Program-made: the position numbers and the translations under genes
Notes under the pieces: generated by a model
Database searches by the model: none
The model's input: the letters and a program-made list of their open reading frames with translations, nothing else
Told to the model about the DNA's origin: nothing
NCBI GenBank assembly: GCA_905160935.1
Contig: CAJHZI010000484.1
Coordinates: 240,001 to 304,000 of the forward strand
Reading direction: 5' to 3'
DNA from: Enchytraeus crypticus
Taxonomy: Eukaryota; Annelida; Clitellata; Enchytraeida; Enchytraeidae
Length of the DNA stretch: 64,000 nt
Part shown: in pieces, positions 10,206-21,492 of the stretch
How the letters are laid out: every line of letters starts with the position of its first letter
How positions within the stretch are numbered: the first letter of the stretch is position 1

Positions 10206-10642
10206 TAATTTATATATGCTTGGACGTAAACACTAGCTAGAACTTTAATTTTAAATTACTTTACAAATTTACTTGCCATTGTATTTCTGACTAATAGAAA
10301 TTTAGCTAGATGGTACAAATGGATTATACTTTATAAATTCTTATCACTGGATACAACACCATCAATACTCAGCAATTGTGAATAATGTTTAATAGAAGAA
10401 TTTAATTTAATTTCTGCTCGATTATTTACAACCTTGGTCGGTGTCTTTTATAAGAGCTAGGACTCCAAAAGAAAAATTAACTGATTGATTAACTTCTTGG
10501 GCAATTTCTTAACCGACAACATCTTCGAACAATATCTCTTACCAATTTCTAATACCTATTTTCTAACCGATAACATCTTCAAAAAGGTAACACAAAGATC
10601 ATCTTTGAACCCAGTCAGCTCAAGGAATTCTCACAGAAGATT

Positions 10643-13600
10643 ATGGCGTCGGCGGCTCAACAAGATGGAGTGGACCAGAACTTTGACTACATGTTCAAGC
10701 TGCTGATCATTGGAAACAGCAGTGTAGGCAAAACCTCCTTTCTCTTCAGGTACTCTGACAACTCGTTCACGTCTTCCTTCGTCAGTACGGTAGGCATAGA
10801 CTTCAAGGTGAAGACTGTCCATCAGCAGGGAAAGAGAATCAAGTTACAGATTTGGGTAAGAGTATAGTTCTCAATTTCGAACTACGAACTACGACGTTAC
10901 TATTTAATGCTCATCACCCACTTTCTGGAACCAGTGAAGATATCGGTAAGATATTCTACCGCGGATCAGTATGTGCGGGGTTCAAATCCTGGGCTCTCCC
11001 GTCACTGATATCGCTTTCGATTGAGGAAACTGACGTAACATTAGCTTTACCACATTTTTCACTTTTTTATGGTATTGTGTAAACAAGAATCTACGATTAA
11101 AATATTGTTATTGTTTATAGTAAACAAGACGATATGAAAGCAATATAACTGTTTACAACTGTTTACAACAGGACACAGCTGGCCAGGAACGTTACAGAAC
11201 CATCACGACCGCCTACTATAGGGGAGCCATGGGCTTCATCCTCATGTACGACGTCACCAACGAAGACTCGTTCAACTCCGTACAAGACTGGTAAAGTAGA
11301 CTCGTAGACCTATAGACCATTATTTTAACTAATGTTTTCAAATTTGCTACGTCGATTTCACCGTAATAGAAACAAATGTTGTTGTATATTTAACTGATTG
11401 CAATAATAGTTATTTGTATCAAAATAGCGTGGGAGTAACTTCATGAAGTTTTAAATGACAGATCCTGAAGTGAATGGAACTCTCGTGGGTTCGATTCCCG
11501 GCCGCGCTGGCTGATATGATAGTAAAATCTATGATATTCACTGGACTGGTTATATGGAAATTTATCTCAATTCCTAACAGTTTAAACATGTGGCATTAAA
11601 AATGATAGAGATCAACCTAGTTGATCATTTCATTATAATGCGTTTTTACTTTTTCGTCAGAATTATTCTGCACCTTTTAAATGAGTGCATCAGATGCACT
11701 CATTCTATTTCTACACCCAGTAACACCCCTTTATGACTGTAAGCAGTTGCATCCTTCCTATGACTGCACCCACTTTATTACTGAGGTCAGCAGCACCTTT
11801 TTATGAATGCACCCAGTAGTTCCAATTCTATGACTGCACCAAGTAGCACCCTTTTTTATGAATGCACCGAGTAACATCCTTTTTATGACTGCATCCAGTT
11901 GCGCCCATTTTATGACTGCGATCAGTAGCACCATTTTTTATGAATGCACCCCGTAGCGTCCTTTCTACGACTGCACCAAGAAGCACCCTTTTTTATGACT
12001 GCATCGAGTAGCGTAGCAGCCTTGGGTAGTATTGAATTAACTTCTGCCAGGTTTCAGCTGGCAGATTATCCTGATATTTCTGATCGAATGCAGCGAAGTG
12101 TCCAGAGCTTCAGGTTGTTTCATTCTACGAATATTTTTGATAATTTCACCTTGACCGTAAATCAACCAGCAAGATCTATACAGGCAGCATTAGAGGCTGC
12201 CTGTGCAAGTTGTATAATATTCTGGCTGTCCGTTTGTATGAAAGCTGTGTCATAATGAAAATGAGGTTGTGTGGTGTGTGATAGGTTTGGGCTGGTGTGG
12301 TGTAGTGTGTGGTGTTGTGGTGTGATGTGGTGTGGGAGCACTGTGATATAGTGTGGTGTGGTGTGCTGTGGTATGTTGTGGGGTGTAGGGTGGTGTATTG
12401 TGGTGTATTGTGTTGTGATGTGGTGTATTGTGGTGTGGTGTGATGCATTGTTTCGTGATGTATTGTGTTATGGTGTGGTGTGGTATGGTGTGGAGTGTTG
12501 CGGAGTGTAAAAGTTAGTGTGGTTTGGTGTAGTACGGGGTGTTTTTGGTGGTGTAGGGATGAAGTGTTGTGTGTGTGTGGGGGAGGGGGGTTCAGATCGA
12601 TCAGCCGCAGCAGCTCGCTCTCAGTGACCCAATTCGTTGCTATGACAACGCGGCGCCGCCACTTCACTACGAGAGAATTTATCGGCTAATCGAAGAAGCG
12701 CTCCAGTCGTATTAGAGCGACTTAGCCCGTGACTACGGGTCCTAGCAGTTGAGCAGCTGATGGTAGCGTTTATATTTCTAGATTACAGTTGAATGGCGGA
12801 ATTAATTACACGATTGTCCAGTAAGTAGGAGGCCAGCGGTTCGAATTCCGGTCAGTCAGGAAGACTTTGACAGGTGCTTTGTAGTACTGACAACGACATT
12901 AATGAAGAAGAAAAAAAAATAAGAAAGAGAAGAAGAACAACAACAAGGATAAGAACAAGAATAACAATAACAAGAAGAAGAAGATGAAGAAGTTAAAAGT
13001 ATATCTAGACGACCCTGGTGGACTAATAGCACATTGAAGACGACCCTGGTGGATTAGTAGCCCGTGAAGACGACACTGGTTGATTAATAACCCTTGAAGA
13101 CGACACCTGGTGGAATAATAGCCCCGTGAAGACGACCCTGGTGGTTTAATAATCACGTAAAGACGACCCTCCTGGACTAATAGTCCCGTGAAGGCGATCC
13201 TGGTGAACTAATAGTTCCGTGAAGACCACCCTGGCGGTTTAATAACCACGTAAAGACGACCCTGGTGGACTAATAGTCCCTTGAAGACGACACCTGGTGG
13301 ATTAGTAACCCGTGAAGACGATCCTGGTGGATTAGTAACCCGTGAAGTCGACCCTGGTGGACTAATAATCCCGTAAAGACGACACCTGGTGATTTAGTAA
13401 CCCATGATACGTATGACCCTGGTTGTCTAATGTCTCTAAATGCGATATGAGACGACGTCTGGTTGATTAGCAATACGGAGAGGACAACGCAAGGTGAATT
13501 CAAATAATCTTTTGCTCTGAATGCGGAGAAATGATGTGAATTAAAGTACCTTCAATCTTAACTTTTAGTAAAATTAACTTTTAAAATTAGTACCTTTAAA

Positions 13601-16600
13601 ATTAACTGAACATTTAGAATAGTTGAACTTGAAGCAGCAGATATCGTGGATCACTTCTGAAACTAGCCAGCTGTACAGAAAAGGAATTTCAGTATTGATC
13701 GACTGACTTGGTGTATTGAAATTCAAACTGATCGGAAGTGGACTGCTTCTTGAAATAGGAATCTAATTTATCGGATAGAACATTTCCAGAAGCTAAATAT
13801 AAATACCATCAAAGACAGGACAGCTTCGCTATCATCTAAGCAGGATGTATAGTTGTTAAAATTTTGTGACCTGAAACCGGACCATACTGTATTGTATTGA
13901 ATTGCATTGTGCTGTGTTGTATTATATTGTATTGTATCTTATTGTATTGTATTTGTATTGTGTTGCATTGTGTTGCATTGTGTTGCATGGAATATTGTTG
14001 TGGTGCATTTCGCTGCGACGAAAAATATAGGATTGATTGATGATATGGTTTGGGACAGAGAGGATTGGAGAAGATCTATTCGTGTCCCGACCCTAGTTAA
14101 ACTGGGATTTAAGGGAAGAAGATGATGATGTCGTATGGTGCTACATCATCATGTATCCTATTGGATTGTATCTATCGTATCGCATCCTATCGTATCGTAT
14201 CGTATCGTAAAGTATCGTATCTTGTTGCATCGTATCGTATCGTAACGTATCGTATCGTATCGTAAAGTATCGTATCGTAAAGTATCGTAACGTATCGTAT
14301 CGTATCGTAAAGTATCGTATCGTATCGTATCGTAAAGTATCGTAACGTATCGTAAAGTATCGTATCGTATCGTAAAGTATCGTATCGTAAAGTAAAGTAT
14401 CGTATCGTATCGTAAAGTATCGTAACGTATCGTAACGTATCGTAACGTATCGTATCGTATCGTAAAGTATCGTATCGTAAAGTATCGCATCGTAAAGTAT
14501 CGCATCGTATCGTAAAGTATCGTATCGTACTGTCTATTCATGTCGACACTGCAGCATTCTGTTGACAGTTCTGCAGCATGATGGGGTATTTTCCTTTGTT
14601 CACTGCCGCTCGGTTAGAATAACAAAATGCTGGAATGCCATATGCGACGCCTTGTCACCGGAAACAGCTGCATTAGAAGTGCCAAGTTTTTCCGAAAGGA
14701 AACCAGCTCATACTGCGAATTAGATATAACGCTACGTATAACTAGCGGGATTTTACGCGGGAACACGGATATAGATAGAGAGATACTAGCAAAAAAATCA
14801 ATAAATCAATCAAGTAATCAATCGATAAATCATGAATAATTCAGTCATTAAACATTAGAATGTTTGATTGATTGATTGATTGAATGATTACAGGTGCACT
14901 CAGATCAAGACCTACTCTTGGGACAATGCACAGGTGCTGCTGGTGGGAAACAAATGTGACCTCGACTATGAGAGGGTAGTATCAGCCGAGAGAGGTCATA
15001 GATTGGCCGATCAACTAGGTCTGCTAATCAATCAATCAATTAATCAATCAATCAAGCATATTATATATTAATATACAATAAGCATCTTAATCAGTGTTTC
15101 CGTAAATCAGTCCGGCAGTCAACCGGTCAATCAGTTAACCAACACTTAGTAAAATAAATAAATAAATCTACTAATTATTCAATCAATCAAGCAATCAATC
15201 AATCAGTACATTAATAAATCAGTCCGGCAGTCTGCCAGTCAATCAGTTAACCAAGGCTTAGTAAACAAATAAGTGAATCAATCAGTCTGTTGATTTATAA
15301 ATTAATTTATCATAATCTGAATCAGTCAATCTCTTAACAAATACACCAATCTGACGTGTAATAAATCACACACAAACTACTCTATCCATCTAAATATACT
15401 ATCAATTTACCAATGATCAATAAAATGATCAATTTATCACAAACTAAGGGGCTAAAAATCGATCTGTCATTTTCTAACCCATCAATCTATAAATCAATCA
15501 GTAATACACATGTTCATCTAAACGGCGCAAACTTAGCTTTCAAAGATTAGAAGGTTTATTTTCAGGTGAAAAAGGGTTTTGATCTGCAACTCAGAGACTG
15601 TGCAGTAAAGTCTAAATGTTATATGGTTAATTATCTACAGCTCGCGGCCATTCTTCTATTTTTATTTAAAGCAGATACCACCTACTAGTCTTCGTTTCAG
15701 ATGAGACATACTTTCACAATGAGACCAATTAACTTCATCTCTGCAACTATTGTGCCTGTCTCTCTCTCGCTCTCTCTTAGTGCACTGCCTACTGGCAGGT
15801 CCATGATATATAACTCCTCCATTCTTCTCTGCTTTCCTTCTTCCTCTTCATATCCATATATGCGTGGGTCTTTAAATCATCTAACATACCTAATCTTGGC
15901 CTGCCCCTACCTCTTTTCCCTTCCATTCTACCTTCAATGACCTCTATTATTGGTAATATATGTATTATGTTGGCTGGAGCCAGTGGCAAAGTCGGTAAGA
16001 TACTCGACCGCGGATCAATATGTGCGGAGTTCAAATCCTCGTCTCTCCGGTCACTGACATCGCTTTTTAGTTAGGAAACTGACGTTAACCTTAGCTTTAG
16101 CTTTTTATATTCCTTGACGTTTAAATGTTGTTTCTATTTAATCTTTCCAATTCACCCAATATCCATAAACTGAGACCAATACGTTATAGAGTGATTTAGA
16201 AATAATTCAATATAAATAATGTAATAGATCTACTGATTGATTGATTGACTGATTGATTGATTCCTTGATTCATTGATTGATAGATTGATTGAATATATTG
16301 CAGGCGTAGAGTTTTTCGAGGCGTCGGCTAAAGACAAAATTAACGTCGAGCCGGTCTTTGACTGACGGATTGATTGATTGACTGATTGATTAATTGATTG
16401 ACAGACTGATTAATTGATTGACTGATTTATTGATTGCTTGATTAACTATGTAACAGGCGTGGAGTTTTTCGAGGCGTCGGCCAAAGACAACATCAACGTC
16501 GAGCCGGTCTTTGACAGACTCGTTCATCTCATCTGTGACCGGATGGCTAAGAGCCTCGACCCCTCTAAAACTGCCAATTTTGCGCACCCCCACACGGCCC

Positions 16601-16674
16601 AACTTCCCCTCAGGAACGACGCAGGAGGGGGGGTGGCAGGTCTGAACCTCAGCTCACAGTGTCAGAAATGTTAG
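10643..16674 (+). CDS. RAB3: Rab3 small GTPase, 4 exons
   Basis: Exons 10643-10855, 11172-11290, 14894-15018 and 16457-16674 join in frame to 224 residues, against about 220 for animal Rab3. P-loop GNSSVGKT is at 24-31, [10 protein letters not shown] starts at 72, the base-binding NKCD is at 130-133 and EASAK is at 158-162. The N-terminal [16 protein letters not shown] and switch-region [12 protein letters not shown] are Rab3 signatures. In this family the protein binds synaptic and secretory vesicles and, in its GTP form, engages effectors such as RIM and rabphilin during docking. The C-terminus is CQKC rather than the usual CxC, so prenylation could differ. Exon 3 ends at the unusual donor GTCTGC. 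Introns hold SINEs, a LINE end and several tandem arrays, and a truncated copy of exon 4 precedes the real one (16304-16365). Confidence 0.96.
10928..11053 (+). mobile_element. Family C tRNA-derived SINE (good copy)
   Basis: GGTAAGATATTCTACCGCGG, then the B-box-like GGTTCAAATCCTGGG, a GTCACTGATATCGCTTTCGA block and GAGGAAACTGACGTAACATT. The order is tRNA-like head then tail; the tail resembles that of family D. It lies in RAB3 intron 1. Confidence 0.75.
11424..11650 (+). mobile_element. Family F tRNA-derived SINE
   Basis: Starts near AGCGTGGGAGTAAC. It has a strong B box in GTGGGTTCGATTCCC, then ATTCACTGGACTGGTTAT, and ends AGTTGATCATTTCATTATAA. It recurs seven more times in the window. Located in RAB3 intron 2. 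Confidence 0.8.
11690..12010 (+). repeat. About 36-bp degenerate tandem repeat
   Basis: Roughly nine imperfect copies of a unit like TTTTATGACTGCACCCAGTA in RAB3 intron 2. Confidence 0.75.
12265..12595 (+). repeat. (TGTGG)n-type GT-rich repeat
   Basis: Degenerate TGTGGTGTGG array in RAB3 intron 2. The open frame on the minus strand (HTTPHH-rich) is a by-product. Confidence 0.85.
13005..13480 (+). repeat. About 30-bp minisatellite
   Basis: About fifteen copies of a unit containing GTGAAGACGACCCTGGTGGA and TTAATAG, in RAB3 intron 2. The minus-strand frames reading [10 protein letters not shown] are repeat-derived. Confidence 0.88.
13885..13995 (+). repeat. (ATTGT)n repeat
   Basis: Pentanucleotide array of ATTGT type in RAB3 intron 2. 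Confidence 0.85.
14030..14132 (+). mobile_element. Family A repeat fragment
   Basis: GGGACAGAGAGGATTGGAG, then CTAGTTAAACTGGGATTTAA and a GATGATG tail. Confidence 0.7.
14155..14535 (+). repeat. (CGTAT)n satellite with CGTAAAGTAT variants
   Basis: About 380 bp of pentanucleotide repeat in RAB3 intron 2. The 127-codon minus-strand frame ([10 protein letters not shown]) is repeat-encoded. Confidence 0.93.
14862..14889 (+). repeat. (TGAT)n tract just before RAB3 exon 3
   Basis: TTTGATTGATTGATTGATTG ends about 10 bases before the acceptor CAG at 14891-14893. Confidence 0.9.
15024..15060 (+). repeat. (AATC)n tract just after RAB3 exon 3
   Basis: AATCAATCAATCAATTAATC starts about five bases after the donor at 15019. 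It is complementary to the tract before the exon. Looser AATC repeats continue to about 15510. Confidence 0.9.
15764..15970 (-). mobile_element. LINE 3' end, ORF2 C-terminus
   Basis: On the minus strand a frame reads [18 protein letters not shown] then RLGMLDDL and [13 protein letters not shown], followed by a stop and AGTGCACTAAGAGAGAG. The [13 protein letters not shown] pattern is typical of the end of APE-type LINE ORF2. Related ends lie at 16926-17060, 41018-41162 and 46786-46900. Confidence 0.75.
15972..16105 (+). mobile_element. Family C SINE
   Basis: GGCTGGAGCCAGTGGC head, GGTAAGATACTCGACCGCGG, B-box-like GTTCAAATCC and the GGAAACTGACGTTAACCTTA tail. One of the most complete copies; RAB3 intron 3. 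Confidence 0.78.
16222..16296 (+). repeat. (TGAT)n tract before the RAB3 pseudo-exon
   Basis: TGATTGATTGATTGAC-type repeat ending shortly before the CAG at 16301-16303. The following stretch to 16440 carries the same repeat before the true exon 4. Confidence 0.85.
16304..16365 (+). pseudogene. Partial duplicate of RAB3 exon 4 with in-frame stop
   Basis: Preceded by an AG acceptor. It reads [20 protein letters not shown] and then TGA at 16363-16365. It copies the first 59 bases of exon 4 (16457 on) with a few substitutions, one of them N to K, and then diverges into TGAT repeat. No donor follows the homologous part. Splicing to it would truncate Rab3 after the SAK motif and remove the prenylated tail. 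Confidence 0.85.
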
Positions 16675-16832
16675 TGGGGGTCGAAGCCCCCCCAACATAT
16701 GCTTAAAAAGAGTTTAATGTGCTAGTCCGTAGTTTTGTAGATGAGGAATGCTCTATGTTCTGAATGTGTTAATGTATAGTACAATTATTATTTGCTCTAG
16801 TGTTATAATTACAAGGGAATAACGCCCCTATC

Positions 16833-16866
16833 CAGTAAATGTTAGTCCTTCGACTAACATTTACTG
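16833..16866. repeat. Perfect 15-bp hairpin, 4-base loop
   Basis: CAGTAAATGTTAGTC and its exact complement are separated by CTTC. An outer CCCCTAT/ATAGGGG pair extends the arms after a bulge. It lies 160 bp after the RAB3 stop codon. Confidence 0.85.
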
Positions 16867-16925
16867 AGGAAGGCATAGGGGACCCACCTCGTCGTAATCA
16901 GAATCCCCTATGAATAATAGTATAT

Positions 16926-17060
16926 CAAAAGAATTTAGATGATTTAAAGATCTACTCGTATGTGGACATGAAGAGGAAAACTGAAGATAGTGAAGAGTAG
17001 AGCCGTTATATACCATGGACCTGCCAGTAGGCATTGCACTAAGAGATAGAGAGGGAGATA
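16926..17060 (+). mobile_element. LINE 3' end, decayed
   Basis: Matches the LINE end at 41018-41162: TTAGATGATTTAAAGA, ATGAAGAGGAAAACTGAAGA, then ACCATGGACCTGCCAGTAGG and CACTAAGAGA. Confidence 0.65.
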
Positions 17061-17482
17061 TCCAATATTCAGAAGGTCAATCTAAGGAGGAGGAATTTTA
17101 AAATAAAAGGTTATAGATGATTTGGGGAGGCACTCGTGGATGGACATTGGGATGAGTGGAGGCGGTGATCTATTAAATGCAATGCAACTAATTTTACTTT
17201 CAGTTAGAGTTAAATTTCGTACTTAATTCATATAAATTTAATTCCGTTAGACTCAAGTTTCTTTAGAGAAACATCTGACGCTACTACGCGAATCGGATGG
17301 GGGAGGGAAAGGTTTACCCACCCCCTCGTTTATTATTTAATGACATAATTTAAATTATGTAATTATTACCTCGTTTATTGCATAAAATTAAAATCCCATT
17401 TGAAAAGTTCTGATAGACTATGCTCTAACAACCCGTACCACCTATACTTTTCTGTTAGAGACAATTTTAACAACAACAATAA
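17061..17482. other. Intergenic DNA between RAB3 and the convergent hydrolase gene
   Basis: AT-rich; no feature recognised. Confidence 0.4.
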
Positions 17483-17535
17483 TACTAATAAATGTTTAAC
17501 GTCCGTTTCCTCATCCATGGATGTCAGGGACGTAA
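17483..17535 (-). mobile_element. Family D 3' end
   Basis: Minus-strand GTCCCTGACATCCATGG, then GATGAGGAAACGGACGTTAA and a TTA-type tail. Confidence 0.65.
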
Positions 17536-17812
17536 AATTACAGAGGGCAACCGGAGTGGAACTATAATATCTAGAATTATAACACAAAATCTAATTCATT
17601 TTTCAGAATTCTGATTTCTTCTGCATTCGTCCAGAGTTAAGTTATGCTAAATTGAAATAACATTGACAGCAGTTCTTAACGATATAGGCTAAAGCAGCTT
17701 GCTTAAGGCTGTAACTAATACAGTGAGAATATTTTAGCTGCGGATTGTGTATGTGTACTATTATGTAGATCTATTTATTACATATGCATATATTTGTATG
17801 TAAATAGTTTGA

Positions 17813-17813
17813 C

Positions 17814-17878
<65 letters not shown>

Positions 17879-17905
17879 GTAATAATAATAATAATAATAA
17901 TATCG
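17813..17905 (+). repeat. (AAT)n microsatellite
   Basis: About 90 bp of nearly pure AAT. Confidence 0.95.
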
Positions 17906-18212
17906 TCCGACAATTTCTATAGCAGTGTCATGCCCACTGACCAGTAACAGGCCGTGACACTGGAAAATAAGGATCGGTAATTGCATAATTGTTTCCGTTC
18001 AAAAATCTTTAAATATTTCATAATATAATTTGTAGATATCATCATGACGGAAATTGCACTCAATTTATGTCTAGAATTTTAACTGAAGGAGCTATTCTAC
18101 CGTTAAAGATATGTCGGAAGGTTGATCGTATATCAAGCGCATACAGAAGCCAGCAATATGCGCGATACAAAACCTCAGTGACACGATTAACCTGTGGCAC
18201 AGCAGACTAATG

Positions 18213-18400
18213 TCTCAATAGCTCAGTGTGTAAGTGCGTCAAGTAACATCGTGAAATTTTCAATAGCTCTTCCTGAGGTCCTGGGATCAATTCCCGGTAG
18301 AGCTGATCAGATGGTAGAATATCAGACATTCACTGGACTAGTAAAATAGATAATTGACTAAACATAATAATGATTAAAAGTGAGAGATATAATCAGAGAT
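18213..18400 (+). mobile_element. Family F-like tRNA-derived SINE, diverged
   Basis: A-box-like TAGCTCAGTGTGTAAGTGC, B-box-like GGGATCAATTCCCGG, then ATTCACTGGACTAGT. Confidence 0.65.
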
Positions 18401-18863
18401 GGTCATCTCACTAGAGTTTGTACTTAGCATGGAATTATGATACTATTGCAGAAATATAGCGTAAGAAAATGTATTGAGAAAGCTATCCCATCAGTCTTAT
18501 ATATGCAATTGAACGACTTAGATATATCTTAGACCAATTTAATAGGCTATTCAACGTGTATTCAACGTATTTCTAAAAAACTGAACGTGTTTGTATTTGT
18601 GTAGTTAGTCATAGAAACGTAGTGATTGTTCTGTCTGTTCAACATGATTACACATTTGTAGCTGCATAGAGCGATGCGTAGTCTTTGTAATAGTTTTATA
18701 TGATCATTAAACTACAAGAGTTATTTCGAATGAGTTGACTTAGCACTTTCCGTCTTCATCCTTAGTTGAGAAGGTTTTAAATGTAAATCTTCCAAGACTA
18801 CTCGGTTTCTATAGACAATGTTTGATATATTTAAACCTTTATTATAATTTTTTTAAATAAATA

Positions 18864-19024
18864 GCGCCTAGGCTCCAGAAATTGCTACAAAAATGTAAAC
18901 GAATAGAAAAGTCTCAAATAGGGGATTGACTGATGGATGATGTAGGACAGAGAGGATTTGAGACAGTCAATTTGTATCCTGACCCTAGTTAAACTGGGAT
19001 TCAATGGAAGATGATGATGATGAC
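18864..19024 (+). mobile_element. Family A repeat
   Basis: GCGCCTAGGCTCCAGAAATT through TTAAACTGGGATTCAATGG to a GATGATGATGATGA tail, which runs directly into the RLE element end at 19035. Confidence 0.75.
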
Positions 19025-19034
19025 GATTATTCTT

Positions 19035-19160
19035 CTATTTTTACCCCGGCTGTAGAGAACCCCAGGTCTGATAAAAAACGATTCGAGCAATACGTGCTGA
19101 ATCGTCGCCAGGCTACTCGAGGTCATCAAGAGGCTTAAAGAATTGCTGAAGCAGACTGCA
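19035..19160 (-). mobile_element. RLE retrotransposon, 3'-end copy
   Basis: Reverse complement of the last ~125 bp of the 5611-7490 element: ACCCCGGCTGTAGAGAACCC, CGATTCGAGCAATACGTGCT, then the end of the ORF. It breaks off at CTGCAATAAATC and is followed by TTA/ATT repeat. Confidence 0.8.
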
Positions 19161-19224
19161 ATAAATCTTATTATTTCTTCTTATTATTATTACTATTATT
19201 AATACTATTATTATTATTTTCCGT

Positions 19225-20425
19225 GTATCAAACAGACAGATTCAGGTTACTCAAACAGACAGATTCAGGTTACTAGCTAAACGTGAATAGAAGAAGGGAA
19301 GTGCTTCTGATATTCGTCGAGTATGTTCCTCAACGTACCTGCGACTTTCAATGTCACGATAGAGAAATAAAAGATAGCCAAACAGTGAAAACAGGACAAA
19401 TGTAGGCCAGAGAACGTACTGGCTTAGCCATAACGTTTAATTGAATATGTTATGCCTATATTCGTACAATTTATTTACTAAATTTGACACGTTCGATGGC
19501 AGTCTTATGCAATCTTAACGTTAACTTAAAAGCTATCCTCCTAATGGATGTTCACTTAGCAATAGTACAAATTCCAGTGGATTTCCATTTAAAACAAAAT
19601 ATACAGAGAGCATCCAACTCTGCAGACTACATCATCGATATCACCCTCCAAGCACCCATGACAACACGGAATATTTAAAACATCCAATGTGCTTAAAACA
19701 AAACTAGCATTGACTTCTATATCATCGGCGGATAAACTGATTAAAACTGCCCTGTTATCTAAACAATCACAATTTACATGTACATAGCGGTTAAATGGCC
19801 AGTTCGAAAAAATTGGCAGAACCCACCGTGCTTCAATTCACTTAAATATCTATCAGTAAAATTATCGTCACCCTACAAGCTAACAAAATAAGCTTAAATA
19901 TTCTGACTCACAAATAGAACTATTTCGAAACTTAATAAAACTGAAGCTCCGAAAATTCAAATAAATTTCTCAAACAATATACGTTTGTCTAAACAACACC
20001 TTGAATGAAACATTGATAAATATGAAACGATCAATACCATGTTACTCTAAGAATAAAATTACAAAACTACTGCAACAAGTTACAAACAAGACATCCTACA
20101 ATATTTACAAGAAAATACAAAGATAATTTTTGACTCATACAAACAAAATATTTGCTTTTGCAACAAATTTATCAAAGCATTTAATTTTAAGTTATAGTAA
20201 TTACTTGTAGTCTTTATTCAGATCTTCCAAGACTACTCGGTTTCTATAGACAATGTTTGATAAATTTTCATTTAGAGTAATCCTATTCAAGTAGGCTAGT
20301 AACTGAAACATTTGTCTTATGATCAGGAGTTTTGGAGTTCAACACCAGCTAAGGCCTCACTAGCCTTGCATCAGTGAATGCACAGTATTTCGTATTGGAA
20401 TAACTATTGACCAATTAAGCTCCAT
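19225..20425. other. AT-rich intergenic DNA
   Basis: No gene recognised. A segment of about 45 bp with CTTCCAAGACTACTCGGTTT occurs both near 18787 and near 20224. Confidence 0.4.
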
Positions 20426-20429
20426 TATA

Positions 20430-20448
20430 TATATATATATACTATATT

Positions 20449-20495
<47 letters not shown>

Positions 20496-20523
20496 TATGT
20501 ATATATAATATATATATATATAG

Positions 20524-20558
<35 letters not shown>

Positions 20559-20649
20559 ATATACATATATATATATATAATTATATATATATTATATATA
20601 TATATATGTATATACATAATATATCTATGTATATATATACATATACATG

Positions 20650-20703
<54 letters not shown>

Positions 20704-20720
20704 ATATATAATAATTTATA

Positions 20721-20751
<31 letters not shown>

Positions 20752-20755
20752 ATTT
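20430..20755 (+). repeat. (AT)n array
   Basis: About 325 bp of TA repeat with scattered C or G. The Ile/Tyr open frame on the minus strand is an artefact. Confidence 0.95.
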
Positions 20756-21149
20756 AACTACATATTTAGTTAAAATATCTTAACTATCATCTTATCTATC
20801 CAGTACACTGTCACGTAGCGGGCTCGAGGCACATGCTAGCTCAAACAACTCACTAGCTCTCTCACTGCAGGATACGACACTTACTACGCAAATCAATGAT
20901 CCCATATACACAGTATTTCAATATATATGCAAGATACCTCCTGCTGAATTTAGATTTGTGCGTCATCAACAGTTTCTAAGTTATTAAACACGTCAGATAT
21001 CTTGTCCATTTTGCTAACTTATCCGTCAAATTCGCAGATCTCACAAGAAACAATAGCTAAATAAATACACGTCATAACTACATAAGAAGTCTACATTTAA
21101 ACCTCATAAAAGCAATTCTCTTTCTCAGCCTCCAAACAACAAGTTAATA

Positions 21150-21275
21150 AAAAGCTAATGTTAACATCAGTTTCCTCACTCGAAAGCGCTATCAGTGACG
21201 GGCGAGCCCAGGATTTGAACCCGCACGTACTGATCCAGATCGAATATCTTACCGACATCGCCACTGGCTCCACCC
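21150..21275 (-). mobile_element. Family C SINE
   Basis: Minus-strand copy: GAGCCAGTGGCGATGTCGGT head, GTTCAAATCC B box, GAGGAAACTGATGTTAACAT tail. Confidence 0.75.
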
Positions 21276-21492
21276 AAAACTTAATGACTTAATAAACTTA
21301 AAACAGTTCAAAACTGGCACTAGTATTTAAAAGCTCGTCATGCCTGACAAATGAACGCCTGCCTCTTGTTTCTTTCGTTGCTCTGAAGGCACCACATCTC
21401 TCACTCATCCAAGAGACATTTACCATGTTCATTTACAATATAAACAGTAAAACTCTCAGACCATCTCCCGTTTTCGCTAAATAATTTTCCAG

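Noticed and set aside
10852..11082. 76-codon frame following RAB3 exon 1
   Set aside because: Reads through the donor into a family C SINE; the spliced reading to 11172 is required for the GTPase fold.
12176..12667. 163-codon minus-strand frame rich in His and Thr
   Set aside because: By-product of the TGTGG repeat.
14158..14541. 127-codon minus-strand frame of [10 protein letters not shown] repeats
   Set aside because: Encoded by a CGTAT pentanucleotide satellite inside a RAB3 intron; no gene-like composition.
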